Positions 21,354 to 30,410 of a stretch of 64,000 bases of DNA are shown here, in pieces (position 1 is the stretch's first letter; every line of letters begins with the position of its first letter). The notes beneath the pieces were generated by a model that had not been told where the DNA came from, made no database searches, and worked only from the letters and a program-made list of their open reading frames with translations. The translations under genes and the position numbers were made by a program. This DNA is from Thiotrichales bacterium (GTDB lineage: Bacteria; Pseudomonadota; Gammaproteobacteria; Francisellales; CACEW01), in assembly GCA_947478525.1 (NCBI GenBank), contig CANJVU010000006.1:36646-100645 (forward strand). The letters are read 5' to 3'.

Positions 21354-22484
21354 ATGACTGCCTTTTCCCCCGAAGAACTGCAACGCTATGCCCGTCATTT
21401 CTCCTTGAATGAAATCGGCATTGCTGGCCAAGAAAAACTAAAAAAAGCCAAAGTGTTGTTGGTTGGCGCGGGTGGCATTGGTTCGCCGGCGGCATATTAT
21501 TTGGCAGCAGCCGGTATTGGTACGTTGGGTATTGTTGATGATGACCGTATTGATGTGTCCAATTTACAGCGGCAGATTTTATTTAGCACCGATCAAGTGG
21601 GGCAACATAAGGCAGAAGTGGCCAGAACGCGGGTGATGGCGCTCAATCCCCATGTGCAGGTGAATGTCTATCCCGTGCGCTTAACCGCAGAAAATGCCCA
21701 TGACATTATTCGAGAATATGATGTGGTGATCGATGGTTCTGATAATTACCCGACGCGTTATCTGGTCGGTGATGTCTGTGCTGATCTGAAAAAACCACTG
21801 GTGGCATCGAGCATTTATCAACTCACCGGTCAGCTCAGTGTGTTTAATTATCAAGAGGGTCCGTGTTATCGTTGTTTGTATCCTTCGCCACCGCCCGCTG
21901 GATTGGTGCCCAATTGCGCGCAAGCAGGCGTATTGGGCGTGATTGCGGGGATTCTGGGAACACTGGCGGTCAACGAAGTGATTAAAATCGTTGTGGGGAT
22001 TGGCGCGCCGCTGTCTGGTTGTCTCGCGACGTTCGATGCGCTCAACAGCGACTTTAAAAAATACCACGTTGATCGTCATGCCGAATGTCCGATCTGCGTT
22101 CATCACACCCTGTTTAAAGACTTACCGCATTATGCAGAAGCTGCGCCGGTGTGTGGCACCTTGGCGTATGCTTTAAGTGCTTTACAGTTGCAAGCGCTTT
22201 ATCAGCAACCCCCCGTAGGCTTGGTGGTATTGGATGTGCGTGAGCCATGGGAGCGTGAGCTGTGTAAAATTGACCCGAGTATTCACATTCCGTTAGGCCA
22301 AGTGGCAGGGGCGACACTGCCTTTTGAGTCTACGCAACCAGTTGTGGTGTATTGCAAAGCTGGGGTGCGCAGCGCCCATGCTGCCGATATTCTGCGGCAA
22401 CGCGGCTGTGTTAATGTCTCGCATTTGGATGGCGGTATTTTGGCGTGGATTCGTGAAGTTTCCCCCGCGTTAACATCATATTAA
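21354..22484 (+). CDS. MoeB/ThiF-type adenylyltransferase fused to a rhodanese domain
   Basis: E1-like enzyme that adenylates the C-terminus of a small sulfur-carrier protein and then provides sulfur. The 376-aa protein has the nucleotide loop VLLVGAGGIGSPAAYYL near 37-53, the Arg of NLQRQI, the zinc cysteine pairs CYRC (about 176) and CPIC (about 243), and the C-terminal rhodanese domain with active-site VVYCKAGVRS near 340. The domain order resembles MoeZ/Uba4. I start it at 21354, where AGAGGA precedes the ATG, rather than the in-frame ATG at 21324. No sulfur-carrier gene (moaD/thiS) lies nearby, so molybdopterin versus thiamine versus tRNA thiolation is open. Confidence 0.9.
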   Translation: MTAFSPEELQRYARHFSLNEIGIAGQEKLKKAKVLLVGAGGIGSPAAYYLAAAGIGTLGIVDDDRIDVSNLQRQILFSTDQVGQHKAEVARTRVMALNPHVQVNVYPVRLTAENAHDIIREYDVVIDGSDNYPTRYLVGDVCADLKKPLVASSIYQLTGQLSVFNYQEGPCYRCLYPSPPPAGLVPNCAQAGVLGVIAGILGTLAVNEVIKIVVGIGAPLSGCLATFDALNSDFKKYHVDRHAECPICVHHTLFKDLPHYAEAAPVCGTLAYALSALQLQALYQQPPVGLVVLDVREPWERELCKIDPSIHIPLGQVAGATLPFESTQPVVVYCKAGVRSAHAADILRQRGCVNVSHLDGGILAWIREVSPALTSY

Positions 22485-22579
22485 CAAAATGCTGTTTTTC
22501 CTTCATGCTGAATGGGTGGGAAAGATTTTTATGGTTTTTTAAAAAAACACTTGTGTATGGTTGTGGATTATGCTAGTCT

Positions 22580-22680
22580 CGACCTAACTCATCCGTGTGG
22601 TGAGGGTAATGGTAAACGGTGTTAACATCTTGTCTCACAAGATGCGGCCGAGAAATAAGTCATTGTTTCTCGGCTTTTTT
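22580..22680 (+). ncRNA. Structured leader or small RNA upstream of mscS
   Basis: In the 219-nt gap between the ThiF fusion and mscS there is a run of potential hairpins. These are a CTCA/TGAG stem near 22590-22604, a perfect 7-bp stem CATCTTG/CAAGATG with a 5-nt loop at 22626-22644, and then a rho-independent terminator at 22647-22680. A weak -10 (TATGCT at 22569-22574) could start it near 22580. The terminator ends 23 nt before the mscS ATG, so the element is either a separate sRNA or an attenuator or riboswitch-like leader of mscS. I recognise no known riboswitch class. Confidence 0.45.
22647..22680 (+). terminator. Rho-independent terminator before mscS
   Basis: GCCGAGAAA and TTTCTCGGC form a 9-bp stem with a 10-nt loop, followed by six Ts. 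Its place directly ahead of the mscS Shine-Dalgarno suggests either the end of a small RNA or conditional termination. Confidence 0.85.
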
Positions 22681-22703
22681 ATGGGTGTGAAGTGGAGGGG
22701 ATT

Positions 22704-23525
22704 ATGACCTGGGCGCAATTACAGCAACAACTCGAGACGTTTATTATTCCACGCAGCATTAATATTGGTGTTGCCATTGTCATCTTGCTGGTTGGATTGT
22801 GGCTGGCCAAAATATTTCGGGCTTTTATTAATCGTGCGCTGCTCAATCGCAAAACCGAACACACCGTGCGCATTTTTATTGGACACATCGCCTATGCATT
22901 AGTTTTAGTGCTGGCGATTATTACCGCATTGGCCAATGCTGGGGTGCAAACTGATTCCTTGATTGCCATTTTAGGCGCCACTTTCTTTGCTCTCGCCTTG
23001 TCGTTAAGGAATTCTTTGTCGAGTTTGGCTTCTGGTATTTTACTGGTTATTTTTAGGCCATTTAAAGTCGGCGATGATATTGGCATCAATGGCTTTAGCG
23101 GCAAGGTTGAAGAAATTCAATTGATGTTTACCCGTATCACCATGTCGGACAATAAATCGATCTTCATCCCCAATGAAAAATTAACCTCCAGTGAAGTCAC
23201 CAACTATTCACGCAATGTAACCCTTCGTAATGATATTGTGGTCGGCATTGATTACAGTGACGATTTGAAAAAAGCCAAAAATATCCTGGCTGACATCGCT
23301 GCGCAAGATAAGCGTATTCTCAATAACCCAGCAGAACCTTTGGTTGCGGTAAATGCCCTGGCAGACAGCAGCGTTAAACTGGTGCTGCGTTACTGGACTA
23401 CGCATGATGGATTTAGCCAGGTGCAATTTGACCTGCTCGAACAAATCAAACTGCGCTTTGATGAAGCCGGCATCACCATTCCATATCCACAAACCGTCAG
23501 TCATGTCAAACCTGGGGCGATGTAA
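22704..23525 (+). CDS. mscS: Small-conductance mechanosensitive channel, MscS family
   Basis: Inner-membrane safety valve against hypo-osmotic shock. The 273-aa protein has three N-terminal membrane segments (INIGVAIVILLVGLWLA, IAYALVLVLAIITALA, and the pore helix LIAILGATFFALALSLRNSLSSLASG near 95-120). The beta domain follows with FKVGDDIGINGFSGKVEEI, then the cytoplasmic cage. Length matches E. coli MscS (286). The start at 22704 is chosen because GGAGGGG precedes it; the GTG at 22692 has no such site. The structured leader just upstream may control it. Confidence 0.93.
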   Translation: MTWAQLQQQLETFIIPRSINIGVAIVILLVGLWLAKIFRAFINRALLNRKTEHTVRIFIGHIAYALVLVLAIITALANAGVQTDSLIAILGATFFALALSLRNSLSSLASGILLVIFRPFKVGDDIGINGFSGKVEEIQLMFTRITMSDNKSIFIPNEKLTSSEVTNYSRNVTLRNDIVVGIDYSDDLKKAKNILADIAAQDKRILNNPAEPLVAVNALADSSVKLVLRYWTTHDGFSQVQFDLLEQIKLRFDEAGITIPYPQTVSHVKPGAM

Positions 23526-23608
23526 TTTTTTCGCATGCTTCCATTCTCTTGGATGCGTTAACGATTTGTTGTAAGCTAGTTGCACTTTATTGATAGGGGA
23601 CTTTGCTT

Positions 23609-25597
23609 ATGACCACTCGTCGCGATCTTGCCAATGCCATCCGTGCGTTATCAATGGATGCGGTGCAACAGGCTAACTCTGGCCATCCCGGCATGCCGAT
23701 GGGCATGGCGGACATTGCCGAGGTGTTGTGGAATGATTACCTGCACCATAATCCAACTCATCCACAGTGGTTTAACCGCGATCGTTTTATATTGTCCAAT
23801 GGTCATGGTTCGATGTTGCTGTATAGCTTGTTGCATCTCACAGGGTATGAATTATCAATTGCAGATTTGAAACAATTCCGTCAGTTGCATTCTAAAACGC
23901 CAGGCCATCCAGAGCATGGTTTAACTCCCGGTGTTGAAACCACCACTGGACCGTTGGGTCAGGGTATTGCCAATGCCGTCGGGATGGCGCTGGCGGAGAA
24001 AATGTTGGCGACGCAATTTAATCGCCCCGGTCATTCGATCATTGATCATCACACTTATGTTTTTTTAGGGGATGGTTGTTTGATGGAAGGTATTTCGCAT
24101 GAAGTTTGCTCGCTGGCGGGTACGTTAGGTTTAGGTAAGTTAATCGCATTTTGGGATGACAATGGCATTTCCATTGACGGTCATGTCGAGGGTTGGTTTA
24201 CCGACAATACGCCGCAACGCTTTGAAGCCTATGGTTGGCAGGTGATTGCTGGTGTCGATGGTCATAATGCGGAGGCGGTCAAGAAAGCGATAGAAGAGGC
24301 GCGTGCCGACCAACGTCCCAGTTTAATTTGCTGCAAAACTGTGATTGGTTTTGGTTCGCCCAATAAGGCTGGCAGTCATGATTCACACGGCGCGCCGTTG
24401 GGTGCAGAAGAAATCGCCGCCGCGCGTAAACAATTGGGTTGGAATCATCCTGCGTTTGAAATTCCAGCGGATATTTATGCGGGTTGGGATGCCAAAATTA
24501 AAGGCCAAGCGTGTGAAGCTGCCTGGCAAAAAAAATGGCAGGCGTATCAGGGCGCTTTCCCTAAAGAGGCGAACGAGTTAGAGCGTCGGCTGTTGGGCGA
24601 GTTTCCTGATGAGTGGGAGTTAACCTGTGCCAACGCGTTGATTGAGGTTACGCAAAAAGCAGAAACCATTGCTTCGCGTAAAGCCTCGCAAAATGCCATT
24701 AATTATCTGGCGCCGGTATTGCCCGAATTTATTGGCGGCTCGGCAGATTTGACGGGTTCTAACCTCACCAATGCCAAGAAATGTCAGCTGATTACGGCCA
24801 AAGATGCTGGCGGCAATTATATTTCCTATGGTGTGCGTGAATTTGGCATGAGCGCGATTATGAATGGCATTGCCTTGCATGGTGGCTTTATTCCTTATGG
24901 CGGTACGTTTTTGGTGTTTAGTGACTACGCGCGCAATGCCATGCGTTTGTCGGCGTTGACCAAGCAGCGAGTGATTTATGTATTGACTCACGATTCCATT
25001 GGCTTGGGTGAAGATGGCCCCACCCATCAGCCGGTTGAGCATGTTAGCAGTCTGCGTTTGATTCCGAATATGTCGCTCTGGCGCCCCTGTGATGCGGTGG
25101 AAACTTTTGTGGCGTGGCAAGCTGCGGTGGATCGCGTCAATGGTCCCACTTGCTTGATTTTATCACGGCAAAATTTACCGCATCAGCCAAGAACTCCAGA
25201 AGCATTGGGCGATATCGTCAAAGGGGGTTATGTGCTGCAAGACTGCGCGGGCAAGCCAGACGCGATTTTATTGGCCACTGGTTCAGAAGTGTCGATTGTG
25301 GCGGAGGCGGCCAAAACCTTAACGGCGCAAGGCAAAAAAATCCGTGTGGTGTCGATGCCGTGTGTTGATGCGTTTGATAAGCAATCGCTGGAATATCGTC
25401 AATCCGTTTTAATTCCTGGTGTTCCCGTGGTTGCGGTGGAAGCAGGCGTGACTGCTTATTGGTATCGTTTTGTTGGGTTGACTGGCAAAGTGATTGGCAT
25501 CGATACCTTTGGTGAATCGGCACCAGCGCCTGCTTTGTACAAACATTTTGGGTTGACCGCGGAAAAAGTCGTCATAGCGGTGCAAAGTTTGATATAA
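23609..25597 (+). CDS. tkt: Transketolase
   Basis: Thiamine diphosphate enzyme that moves two-carbon units between pentose-phosphate and glycolytic sugars. The 662-aa protein shows [20 protein letters not shown] near 25, the ThDP-binding [12 protein letters not shown] (about 154), and the transketolase signature [17 protein letters not shown] near 470. The ATG at 23609 follows AGGGGA at 8 nt; a TTG at 23603 is possible but lies too close to it. It heads tkt-gap-pgk-pyk-fba; the next gene starts 36 nt after it. Confidence 0.98.
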   Translation: MTTRRDLANAIRALSMDAVQQANSGHPGMPMGMADIAEVLWNDYLHHNPTHPQWFNRDRFILSNGHGSMLLYSLLHLTGYELSIADLKQFRQLHSKTPGHPEHGLTPGVETTTGPLGQGIANAVGMALAEKMLATQFNRPGHSIIDHHTYVFLGDGCLMEGISHEVCSLAGTLGLGKLIAFWDDNGISIDGHVEGWFTDNTPQRFEAYGWQVIAGVDGHNAEAVKKAIEEARADQRPSLICCKTVIGFGSPNKAGSHDSHGAPLGAEEIAAARKQLGWNHPAFEIPADIYAGWDAKIKGQACEAAWQKKWQAYQGAFPKEANELERRLLGEFPDEWELTCANALIEVTQKAETIASRKASQNAINYLAPVLPEFIGGSADLTGSNLTNAKKCQLITAKDAGGNYISYGVREFGMSAIMNGIALHGGFIPYGGTFLVFSDYARNAMRLSALTKQRVIYVLTHDSIGLGEDGPTHQPVEHVSSLRLIPNMSLWRPCDAVETFVAWQAAVDRVNGPTCLILSRQNLPHQPRTPEALGDIVKGGYVLQDCAGKPDAILLATGSEVSIVAEAAKTLTAQGKKIRVVSMPCVDAFDKQSLEYRQSVLIPGVPVVAVEAGVTAYWYRFVGLTGKVIGIDTFGESAPAPALYKHFGLTAEKVVIAVQSLI

Positions 25598-25633
25598 TGA
25601 TTCGGTGAAAATTAACAACAATAAGGAGCTATC

Positions 25634-26644
25634 ATGATTCGCGTTGCTATTAATGGCTATGGCCGTATCGGCCGCAATACTCTGCGTGCGTTGTATGAAG
25701 GCAGCCACCGCAAAGAAATTCAAATCGTCGCCATCAATGACTTGGGTGATGCCAGCATCAATGCCCATCTCACCAAGCACGACACCACCCATGGTCCATT
25801 CCGCGGCGAAGTGAAAGTGGAAGGCGATTATCTGGTGATTAACGGCGATAAAATGAAAATGCTGTCGGAAAGAGATCCCAGCAAATTGCCATGGAAAGAA
25901 TTGAATGTTGATGTTGTTTATGAATGTACCGGTTTCTTCACCAGCAAGGCTAAGGCTTCCGCGCATTTAACAGCGGGCGCTAAAAAAGTCATTATTTCTG
26001 CTCCAGGCGGTAACGATGTCGATGCGACCATCGTATTTGGGGTGAACCATGGTGTATTGAAAGCAACCGACACCGTGATTTCTAACGGTTCTTGCACCAC
26101 CAATTGCTTGGCGCCTTTGGTTGTGCCATTACATAAAACTTTGGGTCTTGAGCATGGCTTGATGACCACCATTCACTCCTACACCAACGACCAGCGTTTG
26201 ATCGACGTTTACCACGAAGATGTGCGTCGCGCGCGCGCTGCCGGTCATTCGATGATCCCCAGCAAAACCGGTGCAGCTGCAGCGATTGGTTTGGTATTAC
26301 CTGAATTGAAAGGCAAGCTGGATGGTTTTGCGATGCGCGTTCCAACCATCAACGTTTCGGTGGTCGATTTGACCTTTACTGCGAAACGCAATACCACGGT
26401 AGAAGAAGTGAACCAAATCTTGAAACAAGCCGCGGCTGAAGGCGCGCTGAAAGGCATTTTGGCTTATAGCGAAGAACCATTGGTGTCGGTAGACTTTAAT
26501 CATAACCCACATTCTTCGGTGTTTGATTCGACTCAAACCAAAGTGATCGGTAACCTGGTCAAAGTATTGTCCTGGTATGATAATGAGTGGGGTTTCTCCA
26601 ATCGCATGTTGGATACCACCATTGCGTTGATGAATGCCAAGTAA
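25634..26644 (+). CDS. gap: Glyceraldehyde-3-phosphate dehydrogenase, type I
   Basis: Oxidises glyceraldehyde 3-phosphate to 1,3-bisphosphoglycerate. The 336-aa protein has the Rossmann start [18 protein letters not shown], the catalytic cysteine in [13 protein letters not shown] near 152-157, [21 protein letters not shown] near 178-198, and the C-terminal [15 protein letters not shown]. The Asp in AINDLGD after beta-2 favours NAD. An AAGGAG site sits 7 nt before the ATG. A purely Epd (erythrose-4-P) role is less likely given the pgk/pyk/fba neighbours. Confidence 0.96.
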   Translation: MIRVAINGYGRIGRNTLRALYEGSHRKEIQIVAINDLGDASINAHLTKHDTTHGPFRGEVKVEGDYLVINGDKMKMLSERDPSKLPWKELNVDVVYECTGFFTSKAKASAHLTAGAKKVIISAPGGNDVDATIVFGVNHGVLKATDTVISNGSCTTNCLAPLVVPLHKTLGLEHGLMTTIHSYTNDQRLIDVYHEDVRRARAAGHSMIPSKTGAAAAIGLVLPELKGKLDGFAMRVPTINVSVVDLTFTAKRNTTVEEVNQILKQAAAEGALKGILAYSEEPLVSVDFNHNPHSSVFDSTQTKVIGNLVKVLSWYDNEWGFSNRMLDTTIALMNAK

Positions 26645-26653
26645 GGAAATTTC

Positions 26654-27832
26654 ATGAAATTTTTACGGATGCAGGATTTGCCGCTGGAAGGTAAGCGGGT
26701 TTTGATGCGCGTCGATTTTAATGTGCCAGTACAAGAGGGCAAAGTGATGAGCGATGCGCGCATTCGTGCCGCATTGCCCACCATCGAATTGGCATTGAAA
26801 AATGGCGCCAGCGTACTGCTCATGTCGCATTTGGGGCGGCCGAAAGAAGGCAAATACGACCCTGCTGAATCGTTGGCGCCGGTTGTGCAGCGCTTGGGCG
26901 AATTGATGCAGCGTCCGATTCGATTAGAAAAAGACTGGCTCAATGGCGTGTTGATTAAAACCGGTGAAGTGGTGCTGTGTGAGAACGTACGTTTTAATGT
27001 GGGCGAAAACGCTGATGACGAAGCGCTTTCTAAAAAAATGGCTGCGCTCTGTGATGTGTTTGTGATGGATGCGTTTGGTACTGCTCATCGCGCACAAGCG
27101 TCAACCCATGGCGTTGGTAAATTCGCACCGGTTGCGTGTGCAGGGTTATTGTTACAGGGTGAGCTCGATGCTTTAACCAAAGCATTATTGAAACCACAAC
27201 ATCCAGTCGTCGCCATTGTGGGGGGCTCCAAAGTATCGACTAAATTACTGGTGCTGAAGTCTTTAATCGACAAAGTGGATCAGTTGATTGTCGGCGGTGG
27301 TATTGCCAATACCTTTTTGGCAGCAGCCGGTTTCAACGTAGGAAAATCCTTATATGAGCCAGATTTGTTGAATGATGCCAGAGCGATTATCGCTGCCATG
27401 CGCAAAAAGGGTGGCGTTGTGCCGTTGCCAGTGGATGTCGTAGTGGCGACGGAATTTGCGCAAACCGCAACAGCAACCACCAAGTCGGTCTCTGCGGTCG
27501 CCGCGGATGAAATGATTTTAGATGTGGGGCCACAATCGTCACAGAACCTTGAGCAGATCCTGGAAAATGCCGGTACCATTGTGTGGAATGGTCCAGTCGG
27601 TGTATTTGAATTTCCCCAATTTAGCCATGGAACAGAAACCTTAGCCAAAGCCATTGCCGCCACCAAGGCCTTTTCAATTGCGGGTGGTGGTGATACCCTG
27701 TCGGCGATTGAACAATTTGGTGTAGAAGATAAAATTTCTTATATCTCCACCGGTGGTGGGGCGTTTTTGGAGTTTTTGGAAGGAAAAACCTTGCCCGCCG
27801 TGGCGATGTTGGAACAACGCGCAGCAAAATAA
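26654..27832 (+). CDS. pgk: Phosphoglycerate kinase
   Basis: Transfers phosphate from 1,3-bisphosphoglycerate to ADP. The 392-aa protein has the family signature [18 protein letters not shown] near 14-31, [15 protein letters not shown], the hinge region [13 protein letters not shown] near 185, and the C-terminal nucleotide loop [14 protein letters not shown] near 340. It begins 9 nt after gap and is followed by pyk; the spacing shows one operon. Confidence 0.98.
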   Translation: MKFLRMQDLPLEGKRVLMRVDFNVPVQEGKVMSDARIRAALPTIELALKNGASVLLMSHLGRPKEGKYDPAESLAPVVQRLGELMQRPIRLEKDWLNGVLIKTGEVVLCENVRFNVGENADDEALSKKMAALCDVFVMDAFGTAHRAQASTHGVGKFAPVACAGLLLQGELDALTKALLKPQHPVVAIVGGSKVSTKLLVLKSLIDKVDQLIVGGGIANTFLAAAGFNVGKSLYEPDLLNDARAIIAAMRKKGGVVPLPVDVVVATEFAQTATATTKSVSAVAADEMILDVGPQSSQNLEQILENAGTIVWNGPVGVFEFPQFSHGTETLAKAIAATKAFSIAGGGDTLSAIEQFGVEDKISYISTGGGAFLEFLEGKTLPAVAMLEQRAAK

Positions 27833-27850
27833 TTTTTAATGGAGAACTTT

Positions 27851-29281
27851 GTGAGACGTACTAAAATTTTAGCGACCCTGGGTCCTGCTTCAGAATCCCC
27901 TGAAGTTTTGCGTGAAATGATCAAAGCCGGCCTAAATGCCGTGCGTTGTAACTTTTCCCATGGCACACCAGAGGATCATGAAAAACGCGTCAATATGATT
28001 CGTCAAGCGGCGAAAGATTGTGGCTGTTTTGTCGGAATTTTGGCTGATTTGCAAGGCCCTAAAATTCGTATCGCCAAATTTAAAAATGGCAAGATAGAAT
28101 TGGTTATCGGTAAAGAGTTGGTGTTGGATGCGAATTTGGCGAAAGATGCCGGTGATGAGCATCAAGTCGGTATCGACTACAAAGAATTGCCCAACGATGT
28201 TAAACCAGGCGATACGCTGACGCTAGGCGATGGTGATCATGAGCTGAAGGTGAAAAGAGTCGAAGGCGCACGCATCATCTGCGAAATCTTAACCAGCGGT
28301 ATTTTATCCAATAACAAAGGTATTAATAAAAAAGGCGGCGGCTTATCAGCCAAAGCATTGACCGACAAAGACAAGCAAGACATCAAAACTGCCGCTCGTT
28401 TGGGTGTGGATTATGTTGCTGTTTCGTTTCCCCGCGATGCCAGCGATATGCACGAAGCCCGTGCGTTATTGCAAGCTGAAAACAGCAAAGCCTGCCTGGT
28501 GGCCAAAATTGAACGCGTCGAAGCCGTACAAAATATTGATGAAATCATTAAAGCTTCTGAAGCGGTCATGGTGGCTCGTGGTGATTTGGCCATTGAAATT
28601 GGTGATGCCGAAGTCCCTGGTGTACAAAAACATATTATTCAACGTGCCCGCAGCTTGGACAAAATTGTGATTACCGCGACCCAGATGATGGAATCGATGA
28701 TCAGCTGCCCTGTACCTACGCGTGCGGAAGTGTCTGATGTGGCCAATGCGGTGTTGGATGGTACCGATTGCGTGATGTTGTCCGGTGAAACCGCTGTGGG
28801 TAAATACCCCGTCAAAGTCATTCAAGCGATGGATCGTGTGTGTTTGGCGGCAGAGCGTAACTCAAGCACGCGCATTTCACGCCATCGTGTGGAGTGCCAA
28901 TTTAATCGTGTTGATGAAGCCATCTCTATGGCCTCGATGTATATTGCCAACCACTTGGATGTGAAAGCCATTGTGGCATTGACCGAGTCCGGTGACACGG
29001 TGTTATGGATGTCGCGCATTCATTCGCATATCCCTATTTTTGCATTGACGCGCAATGCGATGACGCAAGGCAAAATGACCTTGTGCCGTGGTGTGGTACC
29101 GGTGGCGTTTGATTCTACCGCGATGCCAGCGCAATCAATTAACAAAGCTGCGATTGCAGAATTGTTGAAACTAAAAACCATCGCGGAAAATGATTATGTG
29201 ATTGTTACTTGTGGTGATCATATGGGTGCGCATGGCGGTACCAATCAATTGAAAGTGTTAAAAGTAGGAAGTGTTGCTTAA
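27851..29281 (+). CDS. pyk: Pyruvate kinase
   Basis: Converts phosphoenolpyruvate and ADP to pyruvate and ATP. I place the start at the GTG at 27851 (MRRTKILATLGPAS, 476 aa), which has GGAG 6 nt upstream and gives the family N-terminus. The ATG at 27839 would add four residues and has no Shine-Dalgarno. Signatures: NFSHGTPEDHEKR near 32, GVDYVAVSFPRDASD, the active-site CLVAKIERVEAVQNIDEI near 215, and ITATQMMESMI near 270. It lies 18 nt after pgk and 12 nt before fba. Confidence 0.96.
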   Translation: MRRTKILATLGPASESPEVLREMIKAGLNAVRCNFSHGTPEDHEKRVNMIRQAAKDCGCFVGILADLQGPKIRIAKFKNGKIELVIGKELVLDANLAKDAGDEHQVGIDYKELPNDVKPGDTLTLGDGDHELKVKRVEGARIICEILTSGILSNNKGINKKGGGLSAKALTDKDKQDIKTAARLGVDYVAVSFPRDASDMHEARALLQAENSKACLVAKIERVEAVQNIDEIIKASEAVMVARGDLAIEIGDAEVPGVQKHIIQRARSLDKIVITATQMMESMISCPVPTRAEVSDVANAVLDGTDCVMLSGETAVGKYPVKVIQAMDRVCLAAERNSSTRISRHRVECQFNRVDEAISMASMYIANHLDVKAIVALTESGDTVLWMSRIHSHIPIFALTRNAMTQGKMTLCRGVVPVAFDSTAMPAQSINKAAIAELLKLKTIAENDYVIVTCGDHMGAHGGTNQLKVLKVGSVA

Positions 29282-29293
29282 GGAGCAAATGTT

Positions 29294-30358
29294 ATGGCAT
29301 TGATATCTCTCAGACAATTACTCGACCACGCCGCTGAACATGGTTATGGGGTACCGGCTTATAACGTGAATAATCTGGAACAGATCCGTGCGGTATTTGA
29401 AGCTGCGAATGCGGTCGATAGTCCTGTGATTGTGCAAGCTTCTGCCGGTGCGCGTAAATATGCGGGTGCTAGCTTTATTCGGCATCTGGTGTTGGCTGCG
29501 ATTGAAGAATTTCCACACTTACCGGTTGTGATGCATCAGGATCATGGTACTTCCCCTGATATTTGCCAGCGCTCGATTCAACTAGGTTTCTCATCAGTGA
29601 TGATGGATGGTTCCTTGAAAGACGACGGCAAAACGCCTTCCAATTATGACTACAACGTTGAGGTCACCCGTCGTACCGTGGCAATGGCGCATGCCTGTGG
29701 CGTTTCTGTTGAAGGAGAGTTGGGTTGTCTGGGCTCGCTGGAAAGCGGTCAAGCCGGTGAAGAAGATGGTGTGGGTGCGGATTGCACCTTGTCACACGAT
29801 CAGATGCTCACCGATCCAGAAGAAGCAGCGGCATTTGTCAAAGCTACCAAAGTGGATGCGTTGGCGATTGCCATTGGTACCAGCCATGGTGCGTACAAAT
29901 TTACCAAACCACCGACGGGTGATATTTTAGCGATCAGTCGCATCAAAGAAATTCACGCGCGCATTCCCGATACGCATTTGGTGATGCATGGTTCATCTTC
30001 AGTGCCACAAGATTGGCTTGAAATCATCAATACCCACGGTGGCAAAATGGGCGAAACCTATGGTGTACCGGTTTCTGAGATTTGCGAAGGCATCAAACAC
30101 GGCGTTCGCAAAGTGAATATCGATACCGACTTGCGTATGGCCGCGACCGGTGCGATTCGTAAATTTTTTATGGAACACCCCGCTGAATTTGACCCACGCA
30201 AATACAATCAACTGGCCAAAGAAGCCATGAGTGCCATTTGTAAAGCGCGCTATGAATCTTTTGGTTCTGCCGGCAATGCCAGCAAAATCAAGGCCATTTC
30301 GTTGGAGAAAATGTATCAACGTTATTTGACCGGATCGTTAGATCCGCGGGTGAGTTAA
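29294..30358 (+). CDS. fba: Fructose-bisphosphate aldolase, class II
   Basis: Zinc-dependent aldolase joining or cleaving fructose 1,6-bisphosphate. The 354-aa protein is of the CbbA/Fba type found in Calvin-cycle and glycolytic operons. Zinc and substrate motifs are [18 protein letters not shown] near 79-96 (zinc His and catalytic Asp), [17 protein letters not shown] near 137, and [11 protein letters not shown] (zinc His) near 193. GNVH-type loops are replaced by [12 protein letters not shown] near 229. Last gene of the tkt operon, followed by a short repeat rather than a clear terminator. Confidence 0.97.
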   Translation: MALISLRQLLDHAAEHGYGVPAYNVNNLEQIRAVFEAANAVDSPVIVQASAGARKYAGASFIRHLVLAAIEEFPHLPVVMHQDHGTSPDICQRSIQLGFSSVMMDGSLKDDGKTPSNYDYNVEVTRRTVAMAHACGVSVEGELGCLGSLESGQAGEEDGVGADCTLSHDQMLTDPEEAAAFVKATKVDALAIAIGTSHGAYKFTKPPTGDILAISRIKEIHARIPDTHLVMHGSSSVPQDWLEIINTHGGKMGETYGVPVSEICEGIKHGVRKVNIDTDLRMAATGAIRKFFMEHPAEFDPRKYNQLAKEAMSAICKARYESFGSAGNASKIKAISLEKMYQRYLTGSLDPRVS

Positions 30359-30368
30359 TTTTACCCTC

Positions 30369-30406
30369 CACCCTAACCCTCCATCTCCGCAAGAGAGGAG
30401 GGAATC
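30369..30406. repeat. Dispersed intergenic repeat, copy 2 (possible terminator)
   Basis: This matches the element at 12844-12878. Within it CCCTCC (30377-30382) pairs with GGAGGG (30397-30402) around TCTC/GAGA, forming an imperfect hairpin with a CGCAA loop. It sits between the convergent fba and the unknown minus-strand gene, where it may act in transcription termination. Confidence 0.5.
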
Positions 30407-30410
30407 TCTT

